In this document: piece after piece, positions 30,730 to 40,089 of the stretch
Layout: every line of letters begins with the position of its first letter
Position numbering within the stretch: the first letter of the stretch is position 1
NCBI RefSeq assembly: GCF_029846275.1
Contig: NZ_JARVWS010000001.1
Coordinates: 248,001 to 312,000, forward strand
Reading direction: 5' to 3'
Source: Nocardioides sp. CER19
GTDB lineage: Bacteria > Actinomycetota > Actinomycetes > Propionibacteriales > Nocardioidaceae
Length of the DNA stretch: 64,000 nt
Notes under the pieces: model-generated
The model's input: the letters and a program-made list of their open reading frames with translations, nothing else
The model's database searches: none
What the model was told of the DNA's origin: nothing
Program-made: the position numbers and the translations under genes

Positions 30730-31292
30730 CAGCCGTAGGTGTCCCGTGGGCCCCGACCGTCCCGTGAGGAGAGTCGGCCCTTCTTCCATGACGGCCCGTG
30801 CGGGCCGAGCACCTCGATGGCGGTGACGGTGCCGTGACCGAGCTCCTCGTTGAGCCGGCGGACCACCGTCGGCCCGAGCAGCCGCAGCTGGGTCGCCCAG
30901 GCGGTGGAGTCGGTGCGGACCACCAGCCGGCCCTCGCCGAACGACTCCGGCGTCGCGTGGTCGGCGATCTCGGAGCCGACGATGTCGGACCACCGGCCGA
31001 AGACGCCGTGCACGCGGAGGTCGAGCTCCCACCCGTGGTCGGCGACCAGCCGGCCCAGGGTCGCGTCGAGGAGCTGGGGGTCGCGGTCGTCGGGGTGGCT
31101 GCCGCTCACCCGGCCGCGCGCGGGCGGCTGGTCCCGGCGCCGCTTGCGGGTGACCTTGCGCGTCGACGAGCCGGCCGTCGCACGCATCAGCGCGCGGGCC
31201 AGGTCGAGCCCGTCGGCGGCCGGCGTCTCGTCGTCGGCGTCCGCGTCCCCACGAGCCGTCTCGGGCAGGTCGGGTGCGTCGTCGTCAGTCAT
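30729..31292 (-). CDS. DUF721 (DciA-like) protein
   Basis: 187 residues. A polar N-terminal arm (about 80 residues, acidic then basic) leads to the DUF721 domain with [21 protein letters not shown] and [17 protein letters not shown]. DciA proteins load the replicative helicase DnaB in bacteria lacking DnaC; the mycobacterial homologue lies beside recF as here. The ATG overlaps the recF end by eight bases. Assignment to DciA function is by family and location. Confidence 0.85.
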   Translation of the reverse strand: MTDDDAPDLPETARGDADADDETPAADGLDLARALMRATAGSSTRKVTRKRRRDQPPARGRVSGSHPDDRDPQLLDATLGRLVADHGWELDLRVHGVFGRWSDIVGSEIADHATPESFGEGRLVVRTDSTAWATQLRLLGPTVVRRLNEELGHGTVTAIEVLGPHGPSWKKGRLSSRDGRGPRDTYG

Positions 31293-32427
31293 CGCTGGTC
31301 ACCTCCCCGCCGGACACGAGGTAGCGGGTGCCACGGAGCGCCTCGGGTACGTCGGCGCCGACCGCCGCCGTGACGAGCACCTGCTCGGCGCCGGCCACCA
31401 GCGCCGCGAGCTGCTCGCGTCGCTCGCTGTCGAGCTCGGCGAAGACGTCGTCGAGGATCAGGATCGGGTCGTCGCCGTCGGCCCGGAGCAGGTCGTAGGA
31501 CGCGAGCCGGAGGGCGAGCGCGAAGGACCACGACTCCCCGTGCGACGCGAAGCCCTTCACCGGGAGGTGTTGGTCACCGGCGCCGATGGTGAGCAGCAGG
31601 TCGTCGCGGTGGGGTCCCACGAGCGAGACCCCGCGGTCGAGCTCGTCACGCTGGCGCCGGGCGAGCTCGGTGTGGATCGCCTTCTCCAGCTCCGGCTGCG
31701 TGGTCGCGCCCTCGAGGTCGAACGACGGCCGGTAGGCGATCTCCGCGTCGTCGCGGGACGCGCCGCGGGCGACGGTCTCGTAGGCCTTGCCGACGTACGG
31801 CCGGAGCGCGTCGGTGAGGGCGAGCCGCTCGGCGAGGATCTCGGCGCCGGTGCGCGCGAGGTGGTCGTCCCAGACGGCGAGCGTCGCGAGCACCGAGTCC
31901 TGGCCGCCGCGGCCGCCGGCCCGGCCGCTCTTGAGGAGCGAGTTGCGCTGCTTGAGGACGCGGTCGTAGTCGGCGCGCGCGCCTGCGAGGCGCGGCGTGC
32001 GCAGCACCATCAGGTCGTCGAGGAAGCGCCGTCGCTCGCCGGGGTCGCCCTTGACGAGGGCGAGGTCCTCGGGCGAGAAGACGACGGTGCGCACCAGCCC
32101 GACCAGCTCGCGGGTGCGCGGCAGCGGCGACCGGTTGATCCGAGCGCGGTTGGCCCGGCCCGGGTTGATCTCGACCTCGAGGATCGCGGTGCGGCTGTCC
32201 TTGACGACGGCCGCCCGAACCACCGCCTGGTCGGCGCCGGCCCTGACGAGTGGGGCGTCGGAGGCGACCCGGTGCGACTGCAGCCGCGAGAGGTAGTCGA
32301 TCGCCTCGACGAGGTTGGTCTTTCCCTGGCCGTTGCGGCCGACGAACGCGGTCGCGCCCGGCCCGAGCTCGACGTCGGCGCTCTCGTAGGACCTGAAGTC
32401 GTGGAGGGTCAGGTGCGAGACGTGCAC
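31285..32427 (-). CDS. recF: RecF, DNA replication and repair protein
   Basis: 380-residue SMC-like ATPase that promotes RecA loading at gaps. Walker A GRNGQGKT (30-37), the signature LVGPHRDDL and Walker [12 protein letters not shown] are all present, with a C-terminal D-loop region HVTAAV-like. The start is GTG at 32427 with GGAGGAG upstream. The 3' end overlaps DUF721 by eight bases. Gene order dnaN, gnd, HAD, recF differs from the shorter dnaN-recF spacing of some relatives but matches Streptomyces-like gnd insertion. Confidence 0.95.
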   Translation of the reverse strand: MHVSHLTLHDFRSYESADVELGPGATAFVGRNGQGKTNLVEAIDYLSRLQSHRVASDAPLVRAGADQAVVRAAVVKDSRTAILEVEINPGRANRARINRSPLPRTRELVGLVRTVVFSPEDLALVKGDPGERRRFLDDLMVLRTPRLAGARADYDRVLKQRNSLLKSGRAGGRGGQDSVLATLAVWDDHLARTGAEILAERLALTDALRPYVGKAYETVARGASRDDAEIAYRPSFDLEGATTQPELEKAIHTELARRQRDELDRGVSLVGPHRDDLLLTIGAGDQHLPVKGFASHGESWSFALALRLASYDLLRADGDDPILILDDVFAELDSERREQLAALVAGAEQVLVTAAVGADVPEALRGTRYLVSGGEVTSDD

Positions 32428-32463
32428 GACTCCTCCTCCCCGAACGCCGGTCCGGAGGCAACT

Positions 32464-33099
32464 CTAAGCGGGAGCGGGGACGACGCCGTGCTCGGCCAGC
32501 AGCTTCTCCAGCTGGTCGTGCCCGTCACGCAGGTGCCAGTGGATGCCGGCCATCCCGACCTCGCGGGCGCCGTCGACGTTCGGCTCCACGTCGTCGACGA
32601 AGAGGACCTGCTCGGGCGGCGCGCCGATCAGCTCCAATGCCCTGCGGAAGTACGCCGGGTCGGGCTTGGCCAGCCCGAGCTCGGCCGAGTAGCAGGACAC
32701 GTCGAAGAGGTCGTCGTACCCGAGCTCCTCGCGCATGTACGCCGCCCGGCGCAGGCTCTGGTTGGTGCCCAGGTGCACCCCGAACCCCGCGGCCCGCAGC
32801 CGGCGCACCAGGTCGAGACTCGCCGGCACCGGCTCGATGCGGTGCCAGACGGACTCGAAGACCTCGTCCGGCGAGGCCGTCACGCCGTAGCGGTCGAGGA
32901 CCTCGCCGAGCACCTCGACGGCGTCGCGCTCGCCCCGGATCGCGGGCTTCTCGGCGGCGAACATCTCCTCCAGGAACACGTTCGCGCGTACGCCGAGCCA
33001 CTCCTCGAACGCGGACTCCCACCCACCGGGCCGGTGCTGCAGGACGCCGTCCGCGTCGAGGAGGACGTGTCGGATGCCGTTGGCCGACAGGGCGATCAG
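32464..33099 (-). CDS. HAD-superfamily hydrolase, start codon non-standard
   Basis: About 211 residues of a HAD-IA phosphatase: motif I DADGV (nucleophile and acid Asp), motif II GTNQS, motif III lysine in LAKPDPAYF and motif IV VDDVEPNVDGA. The substrate is unknown. There is no ATG, GTG or TTG in frame before motif I until deep inside gnd. CTG at 33099 would overlap the gnd stop (CTGA), and CTG at 33090 lies nine bases after GGAGG; either could be the start. The gene is otherwise intact, and co-directional with gnd and recF. Confidence 0.8.
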   Translation of the reverse strand: MIALSANGIRHVLLDADGVLQHRPGGWESAFEEWLGVRANVFLEEMFAAEKPAIRGERDAVEVLGEVLDRYGVTASPDEVFESVWHRIEPVPASLDLVRRLRAAGFGVHLGTNQSLRRAAYMREELGYDDLFDVSCYSAELGLAKPDPAYFRRALELIGAPPEQVLFVDDVEPNVDGAREVGMAGIHWHLRDGHDQLEKLLAEHGVVPAPA

Positions 33100-33998
33100 G
33101 CCTCCGACTCGGAGATGACGGCGTGGCCACCGAAGCCGTTGCGCATTGCGGCGATCGCCTTCATCGCCACGTCGTCCTCCTGGCGGGAGACGAAGCGGGC
33201 GAAGAGCGACGCGGAGATGGCCGGCATCGGGACCGCATTGTCGATCGCGGCCTGGACGGTCCAGCGGCCCTCGCCCGAGTCCTCGGCGTAGCCCCTGATC
33301 TTGTCCAGGTGCTCGTCGGCGCGGAGCTGGTCGACGAGGAGGTCGAGCAGCCAGGAGCGGACGACCGTTCCGGTGCGCCACGACGCGAAGATCTCGGGCA
33401 CGTTCTGGACGATGTCGACCTTGTCGAGCAGCTCCCAGCCCTCGGCGTAGGCCTGCATCATCGCGTACTCGATGCCGTTGTGGACCATCTTGGCGAAGTG
33501 GCCGGCACCGGCCGTCTCGCCGCAGTGGACCAGGCCGTCGTCGGTGCCCTCGGGCTTGAGCGCCTCGAGAGCGGGCATGACCTTCTCGGCCTCGGTGGCC
33601 TTGCCGCCGTACATCAGCGCGTAGCCGTTCTGGAGGCCCCACACGCCACCGGAGACGCCGCAGTCGACGAAGCCGATGCCCTTCTCGCCGAGCGAGGCGG
33701 CGTTGAGGGCGTCGTCGGTGTACTTGCTGTTGCCGCCGTCGACGACGAGGTCGCCCTCGTCGAGGATCTCCTTGAGCTCGGCGATGGTCGACCGGGTCGG
33801 CTCGCCCGCCGGCACCATCACCCAGACGACGGTCGGGCCGTCACCCAGCTTCCGCAGCTGCTCGACCATGTCGGACAGGCTGCTCGAGTCGGTCAGGTCT
33901 TGGTTGCGGTCATAACCGACGACGGTGTGGCCGGCGTTGCGCAGACGCGTGCGCATGTTGCCGCCCATCTTCCCGAGGCCGACGAGTCCGATGTGCAT
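33096..33998 (-). CDS. gnd: 6-phosphogluconate dehydrogenase, decarboxylating (short type)
   Basis: 300 residues, the short GndA type rather than the 470-residue form. It carries a Rossmann GLVGLGKMGGNM at the N-terminus, substrate-binding GVSGGVWGLQNG and the catalytic-region GHFAKMVHNGIEY with Lys and His. It oxidises 6-phosphogluconate to ribulose 5-phosphate. The ATG at 33998 has GAGAGGA upstream. Insertion of gnd between dnaN and recF is common in actinobacteria. Confidence 0.94.
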   Translation of the reverse strand: MHIGLVGLGKMGGNMRTRLRNAGHTVVGYDRNQDLTDSSSLSDMVEQLRKLGDGPTVVWVMVPAGEPTRSTIAELKEILDEGDLVVDGGNSKYTDDALNAASLGEKGIGFVDCGVSGGVWGLQNGYALMYGGKATEAEKVMPALEALKPEGTDDGLVHCGETAGAGHFAKMVHNGIEYAMMQAYAEGWELLDKVDIVQNVPEIFASWRTGTVVRSWLLDLLVDQLRADEHLDKIRGYAEDSGEGRWTVQAAIDNAVPMPAISASLFARFVSRQEDDVAMKAIAAMRNGFGGHAVISESEA

Positions 33999-34052
33999 GG
34001 CGATCCTCTCGTGGTTGGTCCCGATCTCCCTGGTGCCCACTTGGGGCCGAGA

Positions 34053-35186
34053 TCAGGACAGCAGGCGACGCGGCATCAGCAGGTAGCGGAACCCGGGGTC
34101 CGCGTCGGCGGCCGAGCCGCTGAGGACGACGGGCTTCGATGCCTGCGTGAACGCGAGCTCGACGGTGGGCTGGTCGATGGCGGTGAGACCGTCGAGCAGG
34201 AACTGGGGGTTGAAGCCGGTGGTCAGCTCCTCGCCCTGGATGTCGGCCTCGATCGACTCCGAGGCCTGGGCCTCCTCGCCGGACCCGGCGTCGAGGGTCA
34301 GCACGCCGTCGGAGAACTTCAGCTGCACTGCGGTGTTGCGCTCCGCGACCAGGGAGACCCGCTTGACCGACTCGACCAGCGCCGCCTTCTCGACGAGCGC
34401 CTTCGTGAGGTGCTCGTTGGGGAACAGGCTGCGCACCTTCGGGAACTCCCCGTCGAGCAGCCGGGTCGTGGTCCGTCGTACGCCGCCCGCTGCGGCGCCC
34501 TCGAAGCCGATGATGCCCTCGCCGGCACCGCCGGTCGACAGGGCGATCGTGACCTCGCTGCCGTTGGTCAGCGACTTGGCGGTGTCGGCGAGCACCTTCG
34601 CGGGGACGAGCGCGGCGAGCGTCTCGTCGGGGGTGCTCGGGTTCCACTCGAGCTCGCGGATGGAGAGCCGGAAGCGGTCCGTCGCGAGCAGCGAGATCGT
34701 GGAGCCGTCGATCTCCAGCCGGACGCCGGTGAGCACCGGCAGCATGTCGTCACGGCCTGCGGCGGTCACGGCCTGGGACACGGCGTGGGCGAAGACGTCA
34801 CTCTTGACGGTGCCGGCCGCGGTCGGCATCTCGGGCAGCGTGGGGTAGTCCTCGACCGGCATGGTCTGGAGGCTGAAGCGCGCCGAGCCGCAGGTCAGGC
34901 TCGCGCGGGCACCGTCGAGGGTGAGCTCGACCGGCTTCGCCGGCAGGCTGCGGACGATGTCGGCGAGCAGCCGGCCGCTGACGAGCGCCTTGCCCTCGTC
35001 GGAGACCTCGGCGGACAGCGTGGCGCGGGCCGACGTCTCGTAGTCGAAGGTCGACAGCACCAGGCCCTCGTCGCTCGCCTCGATGAGGAGTCCGGAGAGA
35101 ACGGGAGTGCTCGGCCGGACGGGCAGGCTGCGGGCAGCCCAGGCGACGGCATCCGCGAACACGTCGCGGTCGACGCGGAACTTCAC
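34053..35186 (-). CDS. dnaN: DNA polymerase III beta subunit (sliding clamp)
   Basis: 377-residue clamp with three similar domains. The start VKFRVDRDVFADAVAWAARSLP is the usual N-terminus, and the end YLLMPRRL forms part of the hydrophobic binding cleft (usual PMRL, here PRRL). It tethers DNA polymerase III to DNA. The GTG at 35186 has AAGGA nine bases upstream; a longer frame would run into the intergenic region. Confidence 0.97.
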   Translation of the reverse strand: MKFRVDRDVFADAVAWAARSLPVRPSTPVLSGLLIEASDEGLVLSTFDYETSARATLSAEVSDEGKALVSGRLLADIVRSLPAKPVELTLDGARASLTCGSARFSLQTMPVEDYPTLPEMPTAAGTVKSDVFAHAVSQAVTAAGRDDMLPVLTGVRLEIDGSTISLLATDRFRLSIRELEWNPSTPDETLAALVPAKVLADTAKSLTNGSEVTIALSTGGAGEGIIGFEGAAAGGVRRTTTRLLDGEFPKVRSLFPNEHLTKALVEKAALVESVKRVSLVAERNTAVQLKFSDGVLTLDAGSGEEAQASESIEADIQGEELTTGFNPQFLLDGLTAIDQPTVELAFTQASKPVVLSGSAADADPGFRYLLMPRRLLS

Positions 35187-35313
35187 GATGTGTGGTCCTT
35201 CTTGCTCGGGCGTGGGTGGTGCTCCAGGCGTGGGATCTGAATCCTGCCACGCGATGGGGACGCTCGGCACGGGCGGGTGAAAGGAAGGCTCACAAGTTGT
35301 CGTTCGCGGGCTG

Positions 35314-35322
35314 TTGTCCCCA
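35314..35322 (+). promoter_or_regulatory. DnaA box-like TTGTCCCCA
   Basis: One mismatch to TTGTCCACA. Confidence 0.45.
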
Positions 35323-35398
35323 GGAAAGGGGCGTTGTGGGTTTTCACGGAGGATCGATCAGGATGTAGGTCCGACGGAGTCATAGGGTCCGTGGAAAC

Positions 35399-35407
35399 TG
35401 TGGAGAA
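35399..35407 (-). promoter_or_regulatory. DnaA box-like TTCTCCACA
   Basis: Read on the minus strand; one mismatch to TT(A/G)TCCACA. Confidence 0.45.
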
Positions 35408-35603
35408 CCGACGTCGTTGCAGGTCGCGGGCCGGAACGGTGCGCACAGGGCATGTGGATTCGGTCGTGGAGAGACGACGGGTCGTGTGAGCGGCGTGGTC
35501 GCTGTGTGGGTTCCTCCCGGGCTCGTCCTCAGATCCTCCCCGTGTAATTCCGACTGTTCGGCCCTCGAACTACACAAGTCTCGTGATGTCGCGCGGGAAG
35601 ACG

Positions 35604-35637
35604 GAAGTCCCCCGCGAGCTGGGTCGCGGGGGACTTC
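35604..35637 (-). terminator. Terminator after dnaA
   Basis: Perfect 13 bp stem gaagtcccccgcg / cgcgggggacttc with an 8-base loop, 22 bases after the dnaA stop. Confidence 0.8.
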
Positions 35638-35659
35638 GAACACGGTTGCCGTCGGGGGC

Positions 35660-37168
35660 CTAGGTCTGGCGCGCCTGCAGCTTCACGCGGTTGGTGAGCT
35701 CGCTGACCTGGTTGAAGACGGCGCGGCGCTCGGCGAGCAGCTGGTTGATCTTCCGCTCGGCGTACATGACGGTCGTGTGGTCGCGGTTGCCGAACTGCGC
35801 GCCGATCTTGGGCAGCGACATGTCGGTGAGCTCGCGGCACAGGTACATCGCGATCTGACGCGCCATGACGAGGTGCCGGCCGCGCGACGGCCCGGTGAGC
35901 TCGTCGATGGACAGCCCGAAGTAGGCGGCCGTCTGGGCGATGATGAGGCCAGCGGTGATCTCCGGCTCGCCGCCCTCGGGGATGAGGTCCTTGAGGACGA
36001 TCTCGGCCAGGGTCATGTCGACCTCCTGGCGGTTGAGGTTCGCGAACGCCGTGACCCGGATCAGCGCACCCTCGAGCTCGCGGATGTTGGTCTGGATCTT
36101 CGTGGCGATGAACTCGAGCACGTCCGGCGGCGCGGTCAGCCGGTCCATGGCCGCCTTCTTGCGGAGGATCGCGATGCGGGTCTCGACGTCGGGCGGCTGG
36201 ACGTCGGTGATCAGGCCCCACTCGAACCGGTTGCGCAGCCGGTCCTCCAGAGCCTCGAGCCGCTTCGGTGCGCGGTCGGAGGTGAGCACGATCTGCTTGT
36301 TGGCGTTGTGGAGCGTGTTGAACGTGTGGAAGAACTCCTCCTGCGTCTGGGTCTTGCCCTCCAGGAACTGGATGTCGTCGATGAGCAGCACGTCGACGTC
36401 GCGGTAGCGGCGCTTGAACCGGTCCTGCCGGTCGTCGCGGATCGCGTTGATGAACTCGTTCGTGAACTCCTCCGAGCTCACGTAGCGCACCTTCGCCCCG
36501 TTGTAGAGGCTGCGGACGTAGTGGCCGATGGCGTGGAGGAGGTGGGTCTTGCCCAGCCCGGACTCCCCGTAGACCAGCAGCGGGTTGTAGGCCTTGCCGG
36601 GTGCCTCGCTGACGGCCACGGCCGCGGCGTGCGGGAAGCGGTTCGACGAGCCGATGACGAAGGTCTCGAAGGTGTACTTCGGGTTGAGCCTGGTCTCGAG
36701 CGCGCTCGGCCGGGCGTCTCCCCCTGGCGGCGGGGTCGACGGCACCGCGCCCAGATCGGGCATTGTCGACATATCGACTTGTGGACTTGACGAGCTGCCG
36801 AGCTGCTCGTCGAGCGGGGCCTGCGGTGCCGTCGGCGCCTCCATGGAGACGATCGGCTGGATCTCCAGCTCGGGGTTCACCGTGACGGCGATCCTGACCT
36901 CGCGGGCCAGCTCTCGGCTCAGCGCGTCCTCGAGGTCCTTGCGGAGTGCACCCTCGAGCCGGTTGCGCGTGAAGTCGTTGGGGACGGCGATGATCGCGGT
37001 GTCACCGTGGATGGCGACGGGCTGGCTGGTCCGCACCCAGGCCTGCTGGCTGGGCTGGAGCTCGCGGACCACGGCCGACCACGCTGACTCCAGCGACGCC
37101 TCGCCGGAGTCGCTCGCCGACCCCTCTGGTCCTGTCGTCGCCGGCTCCGGAGCTGACGTGTCGTCCAC
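35660..37168 (-). CDS. dnaA: Chromosomal replication initiator DnaA
   Basis: 502 residues. Domain I (about 25-105) interacts with the helicase; domain II is a Pro/Ser-rich linker (about 108-158); domain III is AAA+ with Walker A GESGLGKT (201-208) and Walker B LLIDDIQF (261-268); domain IV ends with the DNA-binding signature [16 protein letters not shown]. It binds TTGTCCACA boxes and melts the origin. The start is a GTG at 37168 with GGAAGG upstream. Two perfect DnaA boxes lie 83 and 299 bases upstream, suggesting autoregulation or an origin on this side. Confidence 0.98.
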   Translation of the reverse strand: MDDTSAPEPATTGPEGSASDSGEASLESAWSAVVRELQPSQQAWVRTSQPVAIHGDTAIIAVPNDFTRNRLEGALRKDLEDALSRELAREVRIAVTVNPELEIQPIVSMEAPTAPQAPLDEQLGSSSSPQVDMSTMPDLGAVPSTPPPGGDARPSALETRLNPKYTFETFVIGSSNRFPHAAAVAVSEAPGKAYNPLLVYGESGLGKTHLLHAIGHYVRSLYNGAKVRYVSSEEFTNEFINAIRDDRQDRFKRRYRDVDVLLIDDIQFLEGKTQTQEEFFHTFNTLHNANKQIVLTSDRAPKRLEALEDRLRNRFEWGLITDVQPPDVETRIAILRKKAAMDRLTAPPDVLEFIATKIQTNIRELEGALIRVTAFANLNRQEVDMTLAEIVLKDLIPEGGEPEITAGLIIAQTAAYFGLSIDELTGPSRGRHLVMARQIAMYLCRELTDMSLPKIGAQFGNRDHTTVMYAERKINQLLAERRAVFNQVSELTNRVKLQARQT

Positions 37169-37250
37169 GCTGGTCAGCCTTCCCTGTCAGGAGTCGCAGG
37201 CGTCGGTACGACGGCCGCGATCGATCGTGGTCGTGATGGTCTCCACAAGT

Positions 37251-37259
37251 TTGTCCACA
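37251..37259 (+). promoter_or_regulatory. DnaA box TTGTCCACA
   Basis: Exact match to the actinobacterial consensus, next to a weaker copy (gtctccaca, 37239-37247). Confidence 0.75.
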
Positions 37260-37466
37260 AGCTGTGAACCCGACTCGCACTGTGTGGACCGAGCCGGACC
37301 GAGACACGGCGCCGATCGGGATCCTCGGACATCTTCGCAGGTCAGAGCGGTTTCCGAGTGATCTTCCGGCTGCTCCCCCCGCGGAAGCGTCCGAGGTTTC
37401 TCGGCGACGGCAGGGAACCTCGGTACCTGAGGAAACTAACCCTCGCGGCTGGTTCCGAGCAACCCG

Positions 37467-37475
37467 TTGTCCACA
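37467..37475 (+). promoter_or_regulatory. DnaA box TTGTCCACA
   Basis: Exact match to the consensus. Confidence 0.75.
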
Positions 37476-37535
37476 GGCCACGACGATCGTCCCGCGGGTA
37501 CTGTCCGAAGGAGTGACCGGGAGGGTCGCCGTGGT

Positions 37536-37565
37536 TTGACCCTGTGAGTTGCCACCGCGTACCGT
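37536..37565 (+). promoter_or_regulatory. Promoter candidate for rpmH operon
   Basis: TTGACC, 18-base spacer, TACCGT: a housekeeping-sigma-like -35/-10 pair about 190 bases before rpmH. Confidence 0.45.
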
Positions 37566-37757
37566 TGGGCGGTCGCCGGTAGCAGAAAAGAGCGTCGACC
37601 GACGCCGCATGTCCACGGAACCCCGATGCCTCGGGGCTCGACCGCGGGCGGGCGGTGCCAGCCGACCGGGTCGATCCACCGTGGTCTGCACAGTGGATCA
37701 CGGTGCTGCCGACTGTTGCCGGGCGACACGCCAACCCGATCCACCGAAGGAATTCTC

Positions 37758-37895
37758 GTGAGCAAGCGTACGTACCAGCCGAACAACCGTCGTCGCGCCA
37801 AGACGCACGGCTTCCGCCTGCGCATGCGCACCCGCGCCGGCCGCGCGATCCTTGGGGCTCGCCGCCGCAAGGGCCGCAAGACCCTCGCCGTCTGA
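37758..37895 (+). CDS. rpmH: Ribosomal protein bL34
   Basis: 45-residue basic protein of the large ribosomal subunit. [20 protein letters not shown] and the end [11 protein letters not shown] leave no doubt. The GTG at 37758 has GAAGGA six bases upstream. First gene of the rpmH-rnpA-yidD-yidC-jag-rsmG-parAB run, the standard arrangement flanking dnaA. Confidence 0.98.
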   Translation: MSKRTYQPNNRRRAKTHGFRLRMRTRAGRAILGARRRKGRKTLAV

Positions 37896-37937
37896 GTCGG
37901 CCCGGTCCCCCGCTGACCCTCGCGTCGGCGCACTGCT

Positions 37938-38285
37938 GTGCTGGCCCGTGCTCACCGGCTCACCGACGCCGCTGACTTCGCCTCAGCGGTTCGCGGTGGC
38001 CGCCGCGCGGGCAGCCGCACGCTGGTCCTCCACCTCGAGAGCCTCGAGGGTGAAGGACCGGTGCGCGTCGGCTTCGTCGTCAGCAAGGCCGTGGGACCGG
38101 CGGTGACCCGCAACCGCGTGAAGCGGCGACTTCGACACCTGGCCCGGGAGCAGCTCTCCGTCACGGAGACGCCGCTCCCGGGCTCTGCTGTGCTCGTGGT
38201 CCGGGCGCTCCCGGCGGCTGCCGGCGCCGACTACGAGGAACTACGCGCTGACCTGGCTCGTTGCTGGGAGCGGGTGACCTCGTGA
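37938..38285 (+). CDS. rnpA: Ribonuclease P protein component
   Basis: 115-residue basic protein that assists the RNase P RNA in tRNA 5' maturation. [21 protein letters not shown] is the typical start and the RNR box reads [16 protein letters not shown]. The GTG at 37938 is the likely start, 42 bases after rpmH; no strong ribosome-binding site is seen, so coupling to rpmH translation is possible. Confidence 0.95.
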   Translation: MLARAHRLTDAADFASAVRGGRRAGSRTLVLHLESLEGEGPVRVGFVVSKAVGPAVTRNRVKRRLRHLAREQLSVTETPLPGSAVLVVRALPAAAGADYEELRADLARCWERVTS

Positions 38286-38542
38286 TCGATCCGGTGAAAT
38301 ACCTGCTCATCGGCCTGCTGAAGGCCTACCGGCTGCTGATCAGCCCGCTCTACGGACAGGTGTGCCGCTACCACCCGAGCTGCTCGGCGTACGCGCTGGA
38401 GGCGGTTCAGGTGCACGGCAGCCTGCGAGGGAGCTGGCTGGCCGTACGCCGGGTCGGGCGCTGTCACCCCTGGGCCGCTGGCGGCTACGACCCGGTCCCC
38501 GCCCCTCGACCTTCCCGTGTGCGCACGGGCACGTCCCACTGA
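38282..38542 (+). CDS. yidD: YidD, membrane protein insertion efficiency factor
   Basis: 86 residues. An N-terminal amphipathic helix ([22 protein letters not shown]) is followed by the conserved [15 protein letters not shown] and [14 protein letters not shown]. It assists YidC-dependent insertion at the inner membrane. The GTG overlaps the rnpA stop (GTGA). A GTG further upstream (38261) exists but would add residues not found in the family. Confidence 0.94.
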   Translation: MIDPVKYLLIGLLKAYRLLISPLYGQVCRYHPSCSAYALEAVQVHGSLRGSWLAVRRVGRCHPWAAGGYDPVPAPRPSRVRTGTSH

Positions 38543-38564
38543 CCCCGTTAGGAGCCCTGACCTC

Positions 38565-39527
38565 GTGGGAGATCTGCTGAGCACCATCGGCACCCCGCTC
38601 TATTACGCCATCTCGGCGATCTGGTTGGCCTGGCACCGGCTCTTCGCCCTGCTGCCGATCTCGTCGGGATGGGCGTGGACGCTGGCGATCATCGGCCTCA
38701 CGGTCACGATCCGGGCGCTGCTGATCCCGCTGTTCGTCAAGCAGATCAAGTCCAGCCGCAACATGCAGCTCATCCAGCCGAAGGTGAAGGAGCTGCAGAA
38801 GAAGTACGGCCACGACCGTGAGCGTCTCGCCCAGGAGACGATGAAGCTCTACAAGGAGACGGGCACGAACCCGTTCGCCTCGTGCCTGCCGCTCATCCTG
38901 CAGATGCCGATCTTCCTCTCGCTGTTCCACCTGCTGCGCAACGCCGCGAACGGCGAGGCCAAGGGCTTCCTGACGACGGCCGACGCGAAGGAGATCCAGA
39001 ACGGCGAGATCTTCGGCGCGAAGATCTCCGAGTCGCTGACCAACCACACCACGACGAACGTCGTGGTCCTCGCGATCATCCTGGTGATCGCGATGACGGC
39101 GACGACCTTCACCACGCAGCGTCAGCTGATGAGCAAGAACATGCCGACCGACGCGATGAGCGGTCCGTACGCCCAGCAGCAGAAGCTGCTGCTCTACGTG
39201 CTCCCGATCGTCTTCGCCGTCGGTGGTATCGCGTTCCCGATCGGTCTGATGCTCTACTGGACGACCTCGAACATCTGGACGATGGGCCAGCAGTTCTACG
39301 TCATCCGCAACAACCCCGCGCCGGGCACTCCTGCCGCGAAGGCCAAGGAGGAGCGCGACCGGGCGAAGGCCGCCCGTCACGGCGTCGTCGCCGTGGACGG
39401 TCCTCCCGCGACCGACGTCCCCGAGGCCGATCGCCGGCCCGCCCAGCGCCAGCAGCCGAAGCGCCAGTCGCGCGAGCAGCGCAAGTCTTCCCGCCCGAAC
39501 CAGCCGAAGAAGGACGACAACCCATGA
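38565..39527 (+). CDS. yidC: YidC/OxaI membrane protein insertase
   Basis: 320 residues. The five-helix core has IRALLIPLFVKQIKSSRNM with the functional Arg, the hairpin KELQKKYGHDRERLAQETMKL, FASCLPLILQMPIFLSLFHLLR, and the final GLMLYWTTSNIWTMGQQ. The C-terminal tail is long, basic and Gln/Arg-rich, likely to touch the ribosome. The GTG at 38565 has TAGGAG nine bases upstream. Confidence 0.96.
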   Translation: MGDLLSTIGTPLYYAISAIWLAWHRLFALLPISSGWAWTLAIIGLTVTIRALLIPLFVKQIKSSRNMQLIQPKVKELQKKYGHDRERLAQETMKLYKETGTNPFASCLPLILQMPIFLSLFHLLRNAANGEAKGFLTTADAKEIQNGEIFGAKISESLTNHTTTNVVVLAIILVIAMTATTFTTQRQLMSKNMPTDAMSGPYAQQQKLLLYVLPIVFAVGGIAFPIGLMLYWTTSNIWTMGQQFYVIRNNPAPGTPAAKAKEERDRAKAARHGVVAVDGPPATDVPEADRRPAQRQQPKRQSREQRKSSRPNQPKKDDNP

Positions 39528-40024
39528 CCGAGGAGATCACCGACCCCACCGGCCACGACGCCGACCGCGTGAAGCAGCTCGAGCAGGAGGGCGACATCGC
39601 CGCCGACTACCTGGAGGAGCTGCTGGACATCGCCGACCTCGACGGTGATCTGGACATGGACGTCGAGGGCGACCGTGCGGCCGTGTCGATCGTCGGCGCT
39701 GAGCTCTCGCAGCTCGTGGGGCGGGATGGTGAGGTCCTCGACGCGCTCCAGGAGCTGACCCGCCTCGCCGTCTACCGCGAGACCGGCGAGCGCTCGCGGC
39801 TGATGCTGGACATCTCGGGCTTCCGCGCCGACAAGCGCACGGCGCTCGAGAAGGTCGCTGCGGAGACCGTGGAGAAGGTCAACGCGACGGGTGCGCCCGT
39901 CGCGCTCGACCCGATGTCGCCGTTCGAGCGCAAGGTCGTCCACGACGCCGTCGCCAGCGCGGGCCTGACGTCCTCGTCCGAGGGCGTCGAGCCGCGGCGC
40001 TACGTGGTCGTCCAGCCGGCCTGA
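39524..40024 (+). CDS. jag: Jag/KhpB-like KH-R3H RNA-binding protein
   Basis: 166 residues: a KH-like domain (about 30-100, with VGRDGEVLDALQELTRLAV) and an R3H domain (about 100-166, ending AVALDPMSPFERKVVHDAV...GVEPRRYVVV). The N-terminal Jag domain of firmicutes is absent. Homologues bind RNA and affect cell length and division. The ATG overlaps the yidC stop by four bases. Confidence 0.93.
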   Translation: MTEEITDPTGHDADRVKQLEQEGDIAADYLEELLDIADLDGDLDMDVEGDRAAVSIVGAELSQLVGRDGEVLDALQELTRLAVYRETGERSRLMLDISGFRADKRTALEKVAAETVEKVNATGAPVALDPMSPFERKVVHDAVASAGLTSSSEGVEPRRYVVVQPA

Positions 40025-40031
40025 CGGCCTC

Positions 40032-40045
40032 GTTTCACGTGAAAC
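40032..40045. promoter_or_regulatory. parS site 1
   Basis: Exact parS core GTTTCACGTGAAAC, the ParB-binding centromere, between jag and rsmG. Confidence 0.93.
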
Positions 40046-40065
40046 CCCCGGCTTGCGGCCGGCCC

Positions 40066-40079
40066 GTTTCACGTGAAAC
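40066..40079. promoter_or_regulatory. parS site 2
   Basis: Second exact GTTTCACGTGAAAC, 34 bases after the first, just before the rsmG start. Confidence 0.93.
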
Positions 40080-40089
40080 ATCGACCACG

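Larger units (their letters stand above)
35187..35659. other. dnaA-dnaN intergenic region, candidate oriC
   Basis: 473 bases without a gene, the position of oriC in Streptomyces and Mycobacterium. I find two 9-mers one base from DnaA boxes (35314-35322 plus strand, 35399-35407 minus strand) and weaker ones such as 35454-35462. No dense cluster of perfect boxes is visible. Near the dnaA end lies the dnaA terminator hairpin. Confidence 0.6.
37169..37757. other. dnaA-rpmH intergenic region with DnaA boxes
   Basis: 589 bases between divergent dnaA and rpmH. It contains two perfect TTGTCCACA boxes (37251-37259, 37467-37475), a two-mismatch box on the minus strand (37283-37291), and an rpmH promoter candidate (37536-37565). 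No gene is supported here. It may form part of a bipartite origin. Confidence 0.65.

Noticed and set aside
35417..36790. Long plus-strand reading frame opposite dnaA
   Set aside because: It is the high-GC antisense shadow of dnaA; composition is Val/Arg/Asp-rich with no family match.
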